NCBI RefSeq assembly: GCF_900115225.1
Contig: NZ_FOVR01000017.1
Coordinates: forward strand, 1-64,000
Length of the DNA: 64,000 nt
Source of the DNA: Cohaesibacter marisflavi
Lineage (GTDB): Bacteria; Pseudomonadota; Alphaproteobacteria; Rhizobiales; Cohaesibacteraceae
Direction of reading: 5' to 3'
Shown: one piece after another, positions 31,891 through 41,555 of the stretch
How the letters are laid out: each line of letters begins with the position of its first letter
Numbering within the stretch: position 1 is the stretch's first letter
Program-made: the position numbers and the translations under genes
The notes under the pieces: model-generated
The model's input: the letters and a program-made list of their open reading frames with translations, nothing else
The model's database searches: none
Told to the model about the DNA's origin: nothing

Positions 31891-32766
31891 CTAGCTTTTT
31901 GATGTGCGGTAGCTTGAAAGGGCTTCCGTCAGACTATCAAGCACGGCCGAGCGACTGGACGTTGGGCGACGCACAACGCCCAGTTTGCGATAGATGGGGG
32001 GATTCCCGAAGGGAAATGCCCCTAGTTCTGATGTCTTCATGCCATGCATGGCTACCTCTGGAACGACGGAAAATCCCAGCCCCGCTTCGACGCAGCCGAC
32101 GATGGCTGGCATGGTGTTTACAGAGAATACCCGGCGAGGCTCAGCTCCCAGACGCGCCATTTCTGTGTCAATTTGACGCGCTAGCGGCACATGAATGCGA
32201 TATCTGATGTAGGGAATCGAGCGCACGAGTTCCTCAAACGGGAGCTCTTTGGTGCCTGCCGGTACGAGAATCATTAAGGGCTCGCTGAGTACTTCCGTCC
32301 AGTTGAGGCCGCTTGGAACAGTCACCTGATCAGCAACAAGTGCAGCGTCCAGCTGGCCTGATGCAACTTCGCTCATCAACTGCTCCGACATGCCGATCCT
32401 GAGGCGAAAATTCAAATCTGGATAGGTCGTCCTCATCGTGGCCAGCGTTTTTGGTACGTAAGAATTGGCTGCCGTTCGCAAGGTGCCAAAAGCAAGTGTT
32501 CCCCTGACCTTAGAGCCACTTACCGACGCTTTGGTTTCGTTGACGATCTGTAGGATCGTGCGGGCAGAGCGCACCATTTCCCCGCCCTTTACCGTCAAAA
32601 CTGGTGGTCGGCGGGAGCGATCGAACAGGTCCGTTTGCAGTTCGCTTTCAAGCGCTGCGATTTGCTGGCTGACAGCGGAGGCTGTCAGGTTGATAGCATG
32701 TGCTGCTGCGGCGAATCCACCATGCTGCACAACGGCCAAAAGGGTTTCGAGCTGTCGGGTGTCCAT
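31891..32766 (-). CDS. LysR-family regulator (TctCBA operon), ArgP-like
   Basis: This 291-residue regulator starts MDTRQLETLLAVVQHGGFAAAAHAINLTASAVSQQ (in parts), a LysR helix-turn-helix. The sequence resembles the ArgP/IciA branch in having a short N-terminal arm and NLTASAVSQQI. It ends only 1 nt from the stop of the convergent M20 gene. It is divergent from tctC across 135 bp that hold a T-N11-A dyad, so it most likely activates the tripartite transporter operon. Confidence 0.9.
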   Translation of the reverse strand: MDTRQLETLLAVVQHGGFAAAAHAINLTASAVSQQIAALESELQTDLFDRSRRPPVLTVKGGEMVRSARTILQIVNETKASVSGSKVRGTLAFGTLRTAANSYVPKTLATMRTTYPDLNFRLRIGMSEQLMSEVASGQLDAALVADQVTVPSGLNWTEVLSEPLMILVPAGTKELPFEELVRSIPYIRYRIHVPLARQIDTEMARLGAEPRRVFSVNTMPAIVGCVEAGLGFSVVPEVAMHGMKTSELGAFPFGNPPIYRKLGVVRRPTSSRSAVLDSLTEALSSYRTSKS

Positions 32767-32783
32767 GGTTTAACGTTAGCATA

Positions 32784-32802
32784 TCTTATTTTAATAGCAA
32801 GA
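32784..32802. promoter_or_regulatory. LysR box TCTT-N11-AAGA before tctC
   Basis: TCTT (32784-32787) and AAGA (32799-32802) are exact inverted repeats with an 11-bp spacer, matching the LysR T-N11-A rule. The site lies 18 bp from the LysR start and about 100 bp from tctC, a standard place for the recognition site of a LysR regulator. Confidence 0.6.
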
Positions 32803-32901
32803 ATTATGCGCTTTGGTGGGGTGTTTCTTGTGTTAACGTTGTTGCGCAATCACAAACAAAAACGGATTTCCGTTATAAATTTTCCATTGGGAGTAGTCTC
32901 C

Positions 32902-33849
32902 ATGAATTTACGTTCAGGCCTTGTGGGCCTCTTTGCCGCTGTTTCTCTTTTTGCCTCGCCGGTCGTTGCTGCAGATTATCCGGAGCGTCCGGTCGAATTC
33001 ATCGTTCCATGGTCACCGGGTGGTGGGTCTGATACCCTGATGCGCCTCATCGCCAACAATATCGAACCGTTTCTCGGCGCTGAAATGCCGATCATCAACA
33101 TGCCCGGTGTGGGCGGAACGGTTGGCTTGCGCGAAGCCTCACGCCGTGCAGCCGATGGCTACACCATTTCTCAGGTTCATGAAGGCCTACTGGTTGCCTC
33201 TCAGATCGGTCTGACAGAGCTCAAATGGAATGATTTCGAACCTATCGCCCTGATGACTTCTTCTCCGCAATATTTGGTTGTCAATGGCAAGGCGCCCTAC
33301 CAGACTTTTGAAGAATTCCTCGCCTATGCCAAGGAACATCCGGGTGAAATCACCATGGGTGTGACGCTGGGCGGTGTGCCGCATCTGCATGCTGCCATGA
33401 TCGAGCAGGCCTTCGATCTCAAATTCTCTTATGTGGGCTATGAAGGCACCGGTCAGCGCATCCGCGCACTGGTTGGCGCCAACCTTGATGCTGCCATCGG
33501 CGACATCAGCTCTTCCAAGCAGTTTGTCGACAATGGCGATCTGACATTCCTCGCCGTCGGCTCCGCCAATCGGGTCAAGGCTGCTCCGGATGTACCAACC
33601 TTCAAGGAACTGGGCGCCGACATCGAGCTGAGCGTAACCCGCGGTATCGTGATGCCAAAAGGCGCACCGCAGGAAGCCCGCGACGGACTGGAAGCTGCTC
33701 TCAAGGCTCTGTCTGAAGACGAAACCTATGTGACCCAGACCAACAATGCCGGTGCGGAAGTCGATTTCCGCGGCCAGACTGCCTATACCGAATATCTTGG
33801 CAAGCTGGATAAAACCGTCACCAGTCTGGCAGAGGTTCTCGCACCGTGA
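32902..33849 (+). CDS. tctC: Tripartite tricarboxylate transporter binding protein TctC
   Basis: This Bug-family periplasmic receptor has 315 residues and a signal peptide cleaved near VVA-ADY. Family marks are YPERPVEFIVPWSPGGGSDTLMR, MPGVGGTVGLREASRRAADGYT and the late FKELGADIELSVTRGI VMPKG. The start at 32902 is set by GGAG 8 nt upstream. It captures a carboxylated ligand for TctAB. The stop codon overlaps the tctB start. Confidence 0.93.
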   Translation: MNLRSGLVGLFAAVSLFASPVVAADYPERPVEFIVPWSPGGGSDTLMRLIANNIEPFLGAEMPIINMPGVGGTVGLREASRRAADGYTISQVHEGLLVASQIGLTELKWNDFEPIALMTSSPQYLVVNGKAPYQTFEEFLAYAKEHPGEITMGVTLGGVPHLHAAMIEQAFDLKFSYVGYEGTGQRIRALVGANLDAAIGDISSSKQFVDNGDLTFLAVGSANRVKAAPDVPTFKELGADIELSVTRGIVMPKGAPQEARDGLEAALKALSEDETYVTQTNNAGAEVDFRGQTAYTEYLGKLDKTVTSLAEVLAP

Positions 33850-34361
33850 GCCAGTCAGATCTTGACGAAGAACTGTCTCTGGAGGTGGGCGAGATCGCCC
33901 GCCTCTTGAGTTACATCCTGTTTCTTCTTGTTTCTGCCGGGATGTTCTTTGCTGCAGGGGATATTCCGACCTCTCGTTTCGAGAAGCTTGGGGCAGGGGC
34001 GTTTCCGCAATTTGTCTTTGCAGGAATCTTCCTCATCTGTGCGATCGCGATTGTGCTGACCGTCCCCAAAATTCCGGCTCGAGCCTATGGCCAGCTTTTT
34101 AATCAGGCCATTCTCTGGGCGCGCAAATGCTATCTGGTGTTTGTTTGTCTTGCTGCTCTTGGGGTCTATCTGGTCGCCATGCCATGGCTTGGGTTCAGCC
34201 TTGCCAGCCTGATTTTTCTCTTTGGCCTGCAAATGGCCCTGCTGCCGCGCTCGCTTAACACCATTTTTATTGCCGCGATTGTCGCGGTGGTCTTCTCCTA
34301 TGGCTTGAACATGTTATTCGCCGACATTTTCACCGTTTTCCTGCCAAAGGGAGTGTTCTGA
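33846..34361 (+). CDS. tctB: Tripartite tricarboxylate transporter small membrane protein TctB
   Basis: This 171-residue protein has four hydrophobic segments typical of TctB, including FAGIFLICAIAIVLTVPKIP and the closing LNMLFADIFTVFLPKGVF. The GTG start at 33846 overlaps the tctC stop by 4 nt (GTGA), so the two are coupled. Sequence conservation in this family is low, and the call leans partly on its place between tctC and tctA. Confidence 0.88.
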   Translation: MSQSDLDEELSLEVGEIARLLSYILFLLVSAGMFFAAGDIPTSRFEKLGAGAFPQFVFAGIFLICAIAIVLTVPKIPARAYGQLFNQAILWARKCYLVFVCLAALGVYLVAMPWLGFSLASLIFLFGLQMALLPRSLNTIFIAAIVAVVFSYGLNMLFADIFTVFLPKGVF

Positions 34362-34362
34362 T

Positions 34363-35880
34363 ATGGATAGCTTTCTTATTGGCGCCTCGCAGATTTTTAC
34401 GGTCACGACGCTGGCCTATATGCTTGCCGGGTCTATTGCCGGCATTGTCGCCGCAGCCATTCCCGGCTTCACTGTTACCATGGCTATCGTGCTGACGCTG
34501 CCGCTCACCTTCACCATGGAACCCCTGCAGGGCATCGCCGTGATGCTCGCCGTTTATGTGGGGGGCTATACAGGCGGTCTCATTTCGGCAGCCCTGCTGG
34601 GCATTCCCGGCACGCCCTCTTCGGTCGCCACCACTTTTGATGCCTTTCCCATGGCCCGTGGCGGTGAAGCGGGTCGCGCGCTTTCCATGGGGGTCTGGGC
34701 TTCCTTTTTCGGCACGGTCATCTCCACCATCGTTTTGATCGTTGCCGCGCCTCCTCTGGCCATGATTGCTGTCAAGCTGGGCCCTTGGGAATATTTTTCC
34801 CTCATTGTCTTTGCTCTGACCATCGTTGCAAGTCTTGTCGGAGAATCCGTCATTCGCGGCTTGATCGCAGGGCTGATCGGTCTGGCCATGTCTACGGTTG
34901 GCAGTGATCCGATCTTGGGGCGTTCGCGCTTTGATTTCGGTCTTGAAACCCTTGAGACAGGCCTGCCATTTCTCGTCGTGCTGATAGGCATTTATGCTAT
35001 CTCGCAGCTCGCCTCAGAAGTGGAAGACGCCAAAAGCGTAAAATCGGGCAGTAAACTGGTGACTGGCGCCATTGATTTCCAGACATGGAAAGTCATGCGT
35101 GAGGTTCTGACCCGCCCGGTCAACCTTATTCGGTCTTCGATCATCGGTGTGCTTATTGGCGCTCTTCCCGGTGCGGGGGGCTCCATCGCCAACCTTGTGG
35201 CCTATGATCAGGCCAAACGGTCGTCCAAAAATCCTGACGCTTTCGGCACAGGCACGCCGGACGGCATTGTTGCCTCAGAGGCTGGCAACTCGGCCACTGC
35301 CGGTGGCGGTCTTATCCCTATGATCGGGCTTGGTATTCCCGGTTCGGCCGTTGATGCCATCCTGATGGCATCCTTGATGGTGCATGGCATCTCGGTCGGC
35401 CCGCGCCTCATCATGGATCACTCGGATCTGGTCTATGGCATGTTCATCGCCATGGCTGTTGCTTCCTTCATCATGTTGATCGTTGCCACCTTGTCCATGC
35501 GCCTTTTCCTGCGTGTGGCAGAAGTGCCCAAATGGATCATCGTACCGGTGGTGATGATTTGTTGTGTGGTTGGCGCATTTGCGCTTAACAACCGGGTGTC
35601 TGATTTGTATCTGTTGGGCTGTATTGGCGTCTTCGGCTATGCCTTGCGGGCGCTCGGCTATTCTCTTGCCCCCTTGGTTCTGGGCGTCATTCTGGGCCCG
35701 ATTGCCGAAACAAACCTGCGCAGGGCCTTGATGACCAACGAGGATCCAACCCTGTTTTTCACCCGTCCAATCAGTCTTTTGTTCTTGATCGCTGCGGTCG
35801 TTTCGATTGTCTGGGCCATCAGAGGACATATGAAGAAACGCAAGACAGAAGAAAGGCTCTTCGATGCTGCTGCGTCATGA
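34363..35880 (+). CDS. tctA: Tripartite tricarboxylate transporter permease TctA
   Basis: This large permease has 505 residues with about twelve membrane segments. Hallmarks are AAAIPGFTVTMAIVLTLPLTF, VGGYTGGLISAALLGIPGTPSSVATTFDA (in parts) and LIGALPGAGGSIANLVAYDQAKRSSKNP (in parts). It starts 1 nt after tctB. Its last 17 nt overlap the start of the gamma-glutamyltransferase gene, which ties that enzyme to the transporter. Confidence 0.95.
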   Translation: MDSFLIGASQIFTVTTLAYMLAGSIAGIVAAAIPGFTVTMAIVLTLPLTFTMEPLQGIAVMLAVYVGGYTGGLISAALLGIPGTPSSVATTFDAFPMARGGEAGRALSMGVWASFFGTVISTIVLIVAAPPLAMIAVKLGPWEYFSLIVFALTIVASLVGESVIRGLIAGLIGLAMSTVGSDPILGRSRFDFGLETLETGLPFLVVLIGIYAISQLASEVEDAKSVKSGSKLVTGAIDFQTWKVMREVLTRPVNLIRSSIIGVLIGALPGAGGSIANLVAYDQAKRSSKNPDAFGTGTPDGIVASEAGNSATAGGGLIPMIGLGIPGSAVDAILMASLMVHGISVGPRLIMDHSDLVYGMFIAMAVASFIMLIVATLSMRLFLRVAEVPKWIIVPVVMICCVVGAFALNNRVSDLYLLGCIGVFGYALRALGYSLAPLVLGVILGPIAETNLRRALMTNEDPTLFFTRPISLLFLIAAVVSIVWAIRGHMKKRKTEERLFDAAAS

Positions 35881-37453
35881 TCCCATTTATTCATCCCGCC
35901 GCTCACCGGTTCTTGCCGACAATGTCGTCGCAACATCGCAGCCTCTTGCCACGCAGGCAGGTCTGACGATTCTGCAAAAGGGAGGCAACGCCGTTGACGC
36001 GGCGATTGCTACGGCTGCAACCCTGACCGTTGTTGAACCCACGGGCAACGGCCTTGGGTCCGATGCCTTCTGCATTCTCTGGGATGGCAAGCAACTGCAT
36101 GGCCTCAATGCATCTGGTCGGGCTCCCGCAGCCTGGACGCCAGAGCGCTTTCCCAATGGCATGCCACAGCATGGTTGGGATAGTGTGACGGTTCCCGGTG
36201 CGATCAGTGCCTGGGTGGAGCTTTCGGCTCGCTTCGGCAAGCTCGATCTGGCCCAGGTTCTGGCGCCAGCCATCCGTTATGCGGAAGAAGGCTTTATTGT
36301 CTCTCCTGTCATCGGGGAACTGTGGGCGCGTGGCGCGGCAACGCTGAAAAGCCAGCCCGGTTTTGCAGATCATTTCATGCCCGGTGGGCACGTGCCCAAG
36401 GCGGGCGAACGCTTCGTGAACAAGGCGGCTGCGAAGACCCTCAAAGCCATTGCCGAGACCCATGGCAAGGCCTTTTATGAAGGTGAGATTGCCGAGAAGA
36501 TTGTTGCCTTTGCCAAGGCCAATGGCGGCGCAATGGCAATAGAAGATCTGGCCGAGCACGAGGCCGATTGGTGCGGCACCATCAGCCAAAGCTTTGATGA
36601 TGTGGACTTGCACGAGATTCCGCCCAACGGACAGGGGATCGCCGCCTTGATGGCGCTGGGTATTCTTGAGAATACGTCCATCCGCGACCACGGTCCGGAT
36701 GATCTGGCTGCTGTGCATCTTCAGCTTGAAGCCATCAAGCTGGCTTACAGCGATTTGCATCGCTTTGTGGCTGACCGTCGCTTCATGACCGAAGTGCCGG
36801 AAACGGTCTTGCTCGATCCAGATTATCTGAAGGCGCGGGCCGCCCTGATCAGCATGGATCAGGCTCAAAATCTCGGTCATGGTGCCCCAAAGCGCGGCGG
36901 CACGGTGTTGCTCAACACTGCCGATGCATCCGGCATGATGGTCAGCTTCATCCAGTCCAACTATGCGGGCTTTGGCTCAGGCGTTGTTGTGCCCGAAACC
37001 GGGATTGCACTTCAGAATCGCGGCTTTGGCTTCGTTACGGAAGAGGGACATCCCAATTGTGTGGGGCCGAAAAAGCGCCCGTTCCATACGATCATCCCCG
37101 GCTTTGCCATGAAAAATGGGGCACCGCTAATGGCCTTTGGCATGATGGGTGGACCAATTCAGGCACAGGGCCATATGCAGCTCTTGCTCAGAACCCAGCT
37201 TTGGGATCAGGATGTGCAAACCGCCGCCGATGCACCGCGCTGGCGCATGATCGAGAATCTCGATGTGGCGTGCGAGCCGACCATGCCTGAAGCGCTTCTG
37301 GAAGGGCTTACGGATCTTGGTCATCGCATCCAGATTGAATCGCCCGACAATGCCTTCGGCTTTGGCGGGGCACAGCTAGTCCAGAAGCTGCCAGACGGGG
37401 GCTATGCTGCCGGGTCCGATCCTCGAAAGGATGGGCAGGCCGCAGGGTTCTAG
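35864..37453 (+). CDS. Gamma-glutamyltransferase family protein
   Basis: This 529-residue Ntn hydrolase homologue probably cleaves or transfers gamma-glutamyl or similar acyl groups. N-terminal MLLRHDPIYSSRRSPVLADN and GGNAVDAAIATAATLTVVEPTGNGLGSDAF (in parts) match the YwrD-like branch. The autocatalytic Thr is Thr347 in KRGGTVLLN, with FGSG and GGPIQAQGHMQ further on. No signal peptide is seen, unlike the periplasmic Ggt, so it is likely cytosolic. The 17-nt overlap with tctA implies it processes the compound that TctCBA imports. Confidence 0.9.
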   Translation: MLLRHDPIYSSRRSPVLADNVVATSQPLATQAGLTILQKGGNAVDAAIATAATLTVVEPTGNGLGSDAFCILWDGKQLHGLNASGRAPAAWTPERFPNGMPQHGWDSVTVPGAISAWVELSARFGKLDLAQVLAPAIRYAEEGFIVSPVIGELWARGAATLKSQPGFADHFMPGGHVPKAGERFVNKAAAKTLKAIAETHGKAFYEGEIAEKIVAFAKANGGAMAIEDLAEHEADWCGTISQSFDDVDLHEIPPNGQGIAALMALGILENTSIRDHGPDDLAAVHLQLEAIKLAYSDLHRFVADRRFMTEVPETVLLDPDYLKARAALISMDQAQNLGHGAPKRGGTVLLNTADASGMMVSFIQSNYAGFGSGVVVPETGIALQNRGFGFVTEEGHPNCVGPKKRPFHTIIPGFAMKNGAPLMAFGMMGGPIQAQGHMQLLLRTQLWDQDVQTAADAPRWRMIENLDVACEPTMPEALLEGLTDLGHRIQIESPDNAFGFGGAQLVQKLPDGGYAAGSDPRKDGQAAGF

Positions 37454-37581
37454 GTGCTTGAAAGGCCCTTTGAGGCGAAATATAGAGCGTTCCTTTGTTG
37501 TTTGAAGCATGAAGGGGCGCTCAAGGCAGAAGTAATAAGAAGCAGACTGGCACGCGACCAGATCTTATAATCGGAGGAATC

Positions 37582-38589
37582 ATGAATTTTCTCAAACGCA
37601 TTGGTATAGACACCTATATGGTGCTGCTGATCGCGACAGTATGTCTTGGTTTGCTTATCCCGGCCCATGGTATCGCCATGGTCGGGCTTGGTCATGTGAC
37701 TTTCTGGGCGGTGGCGCTGCTCTTTTTTCTCTATGGTGCCAAGCTTGATGCCAGCTCTGTCAAAGCGGGCCTGATGAACTGGCGCTTGCAGGGGCTTACC
37801 TTTCTGGCCACCTATCTGGTGATCCCGATTATCGGTCTGGCGCTGGCGGCCATCTTTGGCCCGCTGCTTGGCGGAACGGTGACGCTGGGGCTGCTGTTTC
37901 TGGCGGTGCTGCCTTCCACGGTTCAGTCTTCCATTGCCTTCACCTCGATTGCCGGGGGGAATGTGCCTGCAGCCATTTGCGCGGCTTCCGTTTCAAACAT
38001 GATCGGTGTGGCGCTGACGCCCGCGCTTGTGGCTCTGTTGATGCATCAGGGCAATGGCGGGGTGAGCTTTGATGCGGTGGTCAAGATCAGCACGCAGATC
38101 CTCTTGCCCTTCATTCTGGGCCAGCTGGCGCGGCCGCTTATCGGTGCTTTTATTGCCAAGCATAAATTCCTGACCATGATCGTGGATCGCGGGTCCATCT
38201 TGCTGATTGTCTACAAGGCGTTCAGTTCGGGCACGACATCGGGCTTGTGGAGTGCAATTCCGATGACCAGTCTGGCGATGCTGTTTGTCGTCATCCTTAT
38301 TTTTCTGGCTTTGACCATGGCAGCCATGGTGTTTGGCGGTCGGCTGTTCAAGCTTGATTATCCGGACCGGGCGGTGCTGTTCTATTGCGGTTCAACCAAG
38401 AGCCTTGCCAGCGGGTTGCCCATTGCCAGCGCGCTGTTTGCGGCTGACAGGGTTGGCGCCATCGTGCTGCCGATCATGATCTACCATATGAGCCAGTTGC
38501 TCGTTTGCGCCTATGTCTCGCAGAAGGCTGGCCGCGCGCAGTTGGCCGCGGATGGAGAAGGTGCTTTGGCCAATGGAACGGCCAAGTAA
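37582..38589 (+). CDS. Bile acid:sodium symporter (SBF)-family protein, YfeH-like
   Basis: This integral membrane carrier has 335 residues and about ten hydrophobic segments. The YfeH/SBF-like pattern includes FWAVALLFFLYGAKLDASSVKAGL, FLAVLPSTVQSSIAFTSIAGGN and FYCGSTKSLASGLPIASALF. A strong GGAGG lies 5 nt before the ATG. It probably moves an organic anion with sodium. It stands 128 bp after the GGT gene and may belong to the same transcript, as no terminator is visible between them. Confidence 0.88.
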   Translation: MNFLKRIGIDTYMVLLIATVCLGLLIPAHGIAMVGLGHVTFWAVALLFFLYGAKLDASSVKAGLMNWRLQGLTFLATYLVIPIIGLALAAIFGPLLGGTVTLGLLFLAVLPSTVQSSIAFTSIAGGNVPAAICAASVSNMIGVALTPALVALLMHQGNGGVSFDAVVKISTQILLPFILGQLARPLIGAFIAKHKFLTMIVDRGSILLIVYKAFSSGTTSGLWSAIPMTSLAMLFVVILIFLALTMAAMVFGGRLFKLDYPDRAVLFYCGSTKSLASGLPIASALFAADRVGAIVLPIMIYHMSQLLVCAYVSQKAGRAQLAADGEGALANGTAK

Positions 38590-38618
38590 GACGTTTCACA
38601 GTCCATGCCGATAATATG

Positions 38619-38655
38619 AAAAGGGTGCCATACGGTTTTGTATGGCACCCTTTTT
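38619..38655. terminator. Bidirectional rho-independent terminator
   Basis: AAAAGGGTGCCATA (38619-38632) pairs with TATGGCACCCTTTTT (38641-38655) across an 8-nt loop. It serves the SBF gene on the plus strand and the efflux operon on the minus strand, with U-runs in both directions. Confidence 0.92.
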
Positions 38656-38700
38656 GTTTGATGATTTGATATGTGGCCGTGATCGGCTGGCATATGAAAT

Positions 38701-39825
38701 CTAGCGCCGAGCGAGGGCCGTCCTGAATATCTTCGCATCAGGCAATGACAGGCCGCCTACGCCTTTGGCGCTGTCCTCGTCGGTCTGCACAGATATGTCG
38801 ACGATGGTGATGACAGACATGCCGGGCACAAGTCGGTTGGAATTTTCCTGATTGCTATCAATGGAAATTCGGACAGGAACCCGCTGGGCTACCTTGGTGA
38901 AGTTGCCGGTGGCATTGTCTGATTTGAGCACGCTGAACTCAGACCCCGTCGCCGGAGAAAAGCGTTCCACATGGCCCGTGAAGCGCCTGTCATTCTGCGC
39001 ATCCACGGTGAAGCTCACCGGCTGGCCAATGCGCATTTTTGCCAGCTGGGTCTCCTTGTAGTTGGCTACCACCCAGACCTCTTTGGGAACCAGATGGGTG
39101 GCGGCAGTGCCTGCCGTAACATATTGCCCTACATGGACGCCGACCGTGCCCAGAACCCCATCGCGCGGGGCGGTGATGCGCGTATGCTCAAGGTTGATTT
39201 CGGCCAACTCAACCTGCGCTTTGGCGCTGGCAACGGCAGCTGTTAAAGCATCGCGGTTGATGTGGGTGGTGCGCACGTGCTGCTGAGCCACAATGAGCGC
39301 GGCTTTCTGGGCATCAAGAGATGCCTGCGCCTGATTGAATGTGGCGCGATATTGATCAGCCTGACTGGTGGCGGCAAATCCCTTTTCATGCAGTTTGCTG
39401 GTCCGGTTGAGATTAAGGCGGGCGATTTCTAGAGCGGCCTTGGTACTGGCCAGTTGAGCCTTGGCCTGATCGACCTGAGCCTTGGCGGTTTCTTCGTTGC
39501 TATCGGCATTTTGCAGGGTTACTTCGGCTTCCTGCAAGGCTGCCTTGGCTTGAGCTAACTGTTGGACATAGATGCGGTCATCTATGCGGATCAGTGTTTG
39601 CCCCTTGGTGACATGCTGATAATCCTGTACAGGCACAGCCACGATATATCCGGCCAGTTGCGGACTGATCGTTGTGACGCGCCCCTTGATATAGGCGTCC
39701 TCGGTGCGTTGCAGGTTCGTTGCGTTGAAGGGCGGCAACCCCCAGACATAGAGCACCACGAAGATGCCACACAGACCAAGGGCGATGGCCACATAGGTTG
39801 CGATGGTTCGTAGAAATTTGGGCAT
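38701..39825 (-). CDS. HlyD-family membrane fusion protein (EmrA-type)
   Basis: This periplasmic adaptor subunit of a tripartite efflux pump has 374 residues. One N-terminal membrane helix (VAIALGLCGIFVVLYVWG) is followed by a lipoyl-type half motif (TISPQLAGYIVAVPVQDYQHV), a long coiled coil rich in Ala, Gln and Lys, and the second half motif (ITAPRDGVLGTVGVHVGQYV). The start at 39825 (MPKFLRTIATY) is taken in place of a longer unsupported reading. It is the last gene of an operon MarR, MFS, HlyD on the minus strand. Confidence 0.9.
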   Translation of the reverse strand: MPKFLRTIATYVAIALGLCGIFVVLYVWGLPPFNATNLQRTEDAYIKGRVTTISPQLAGYIVAVPVQDYQHVTKGQTLIRIDDRIYVQQLAQAKAALQEAEVTLQNADSNEETAKAQVDQAKAQLASTKAALEIARLNLNRTSKLHEKGFAATSQADQYRATFNQAQASLDAQKAALIVAQQHVRTTHINRDALTAAVASAKAQVELAEINLEHTRITAPRDGVLGTVGVHVGQYVTAGTAATHLVPKEVWVVANYKETQLAKMRIGQPVSFTVDAQNDRRFTGHVERFSPATGSEFSVLKSDNATGNFTKVAQRVPVRISIDSNQENSNRLVPGMSVITIVDISVQTDEDSAKGVGGLSLPDAKIFRTALARR

Positions 39826-39848
39826 GATAAAAAGCAATCTTGTAATGG

Positions 39849-41549
39849 TCAGGCCGCAGCGGCAGCCATGGTTTGTTTTCTGGCCCGATGGAGCTGGATG
39901 AGGCGTTCCACACCAAGCAGGCAAAAGGTGAGAGCAGAGAGAAAGGCCATGAGCAAAAAGGCATCATTATACGCCAGCACATAAGCCTGACGGGATGCGG
40001 CACTGGCAAGCATGGCGACCCCTTGCGCACTGCGCTGGACCGGATCAGTGATCGCGGAAGCTACGCTGTGGCCATAAAGCTGGATGCGGTGCGCCACATC
40101 GGGGTCTGTCATGACCAGCGACTGGGTAATGGCGTGGGAATGGAATTTCTCTCTGATGATGACAAAGCTTCTGAAGAAGGCCGAGCCCATCATGGCGCCA
40201 ATCTTCTGCGTCGTGATGAAAAGGCAGATGAAGGACATGATATAGTCAAAACCCTTGCGGAAGGCGGCAATCATGCCAAAGGACATGGCTGCTGGCATGA
40301 ACAGGCCGCTGGCAAAGGCAATCAGGGCTTGCGAGACATACATCTGTTCCGGTCTCGTCTGAATTGTCAGATGACTGTTCATCCATGAGCCGATGCATAG
40401 AAGCAAAAGGGCAAACATCTTCAGATAGATCTGCTTGCCGATTTTCAGCACGAAGCAGCAAGTGATGCCAGCCGTAATGGAGACGGCGAAGATCATTGCG
40501 TAGAAGGGGATCAACTGATCGCCGACAGCACCCATTTGCCTGAAGAACCCCACCGCACCGGTGGTCTGTTCCGAACAGATAATTCGATAGAGGAACAAGG
40601 CGACGATGAATTGCAGGATCTCCCGCGATGTCAGCCAGCGGATGTCGATAAAGGGCGTTTTGCGGTTGACCTCAACGGTAGCAAACAGGGTGGCAGCCAG
40701 AAGGCTGGTCACGACGATCCAGCCAAGCCAACGGGCCTCTGTCCACCAATAGGTCGTGCCGACCGTCCAGAGAATGCAAAAGCCGCCCATTGCGATGGCA
40801 AGCGCAGGAAAACTGATGAAATCGGCCTTCTCGATTACCTTGCGCCGGGCGGGAGATTGCAGAGGGCAGACATAGATCGCGGCAATAGCCATCAAGGTCA
40901 GCCCGAATTCCAGCATGAACAGGCCCTTCACGCCCCAGACATCGAGCAGATAAGGCGAAACCATGCCGGCCATTGGACGACCGAGGGTCACCATGGTGGC
41001 GCCAAGGCTGATGCCGATTGTCATTTTTCTGGCGGGCGGCAGGGTCTCCATCATGTAGATCATGGTTAGCGACGTGAGGGACGCGCCCGCAATGCCTGAG
41101 AAAAATTCCACTATGAGCGCCATTTGCAGAGTGTGTACCGTCAGTCCCAGAAGTGAGACCAGCAGATGCACGATGATGGCGATCTCGGCAAACTTGCGGA
41201 TTCCATATTGCAGCCGGATCTTGAAAAGGAACAAGGTGAGGCTGACATTGGGTGCCAGATAGGCTGCCGTCAGCCAGGAAGCTTCCGCCGGAGTTGCGCC
41301 GATGGGGCCGGCAATCTGATAGAGATTGACCGATAGTGAGCTGAAGCCAAAGCCATAGGCGAGCCCGACAATCACGGCAACCAGCACATAGGCAGCCTTG
41401 ACCGGCAAGGGGCGAGGGCCCAGCGGCATGCGTCTTGGCAGGTTGGCGATTTTAGGCCTTGGTGGTGGCGCGGTTGGGGCAGGGCTGGCTGTGCCCTTTT
41501 GAGAAGCCGTGGGCTGCTTCTCAACCAGCTTTGCTGATAGATTTGACAT
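39849..41549 (-). CDS. MFS drug efflux transporter, DHA2 (EmrB) family
   Basis: This proton-driven exporter has 566 residues and about fourteen membrane segments. The N-terminal 45 residues are Pro- and Ala-rich and cytosolic (ASPAPTAPPPRPK), an unusual extension. The sequence GATPAEASWLTAAYLAPNVS matches the DHA2 pattern after the first helix, and SLGATMVTLGRPMAGMVSP lies in helix 5. It pairs with the HlyD protein 23 nt downstream and is preceded 6 nt upstream by marR. The range of substrates is unknown. Confidence 0.88.
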   Translation of the reverse strand: MSNLSAKLVEKQPTASQKGTASPAPTAPPPRPKIANLPRRMPLGPRPLPVKAAYVLVAVIVGLAYGFGFSSLSVNLYQIAGPIGATPAEASWLTAAYLAPNVSLTLFLFKIRLQYGIRKFAEIAIIVHLLVSLLGLTVHTLQMALIVEFFSGIAGASLTSLTMIYMMETLPPARKMTIGISLGATMVTLGRPMAGMVSPYLLDVWGVKGLFMLEFGLTLMAIAAIYVCPLQSPARRKVIEKADFISFPALAIAMGGFCILWTVGTTYWWTEARWLGWIVVTSLLAATLFATVEVNRKTPFIDIRWLTSREILQFIVALFLYRIICSEQTTGAVGFFRQMGAVGDQLIPFYAMIFAVSITAGITCCFVLKIGKQIYLKMFALLLLCIGSWMNSHLTIQTRPEQMYVSQALIAFASGLFMPAAMSFGMIAAFRKGFDYIMSFICLFITTQKIGAMMGSAFFRSFVIIREKFHSHAITQSLVMTDPDVAHRIQLYGHSVASAITDPVQRSAQGVAMLASAASRQAYVLAYNDAFLLMAFLSALTFCLLGVERLIQLHRARKQTMAAAAA

Positions 41550-41555
41550 GTAGGC

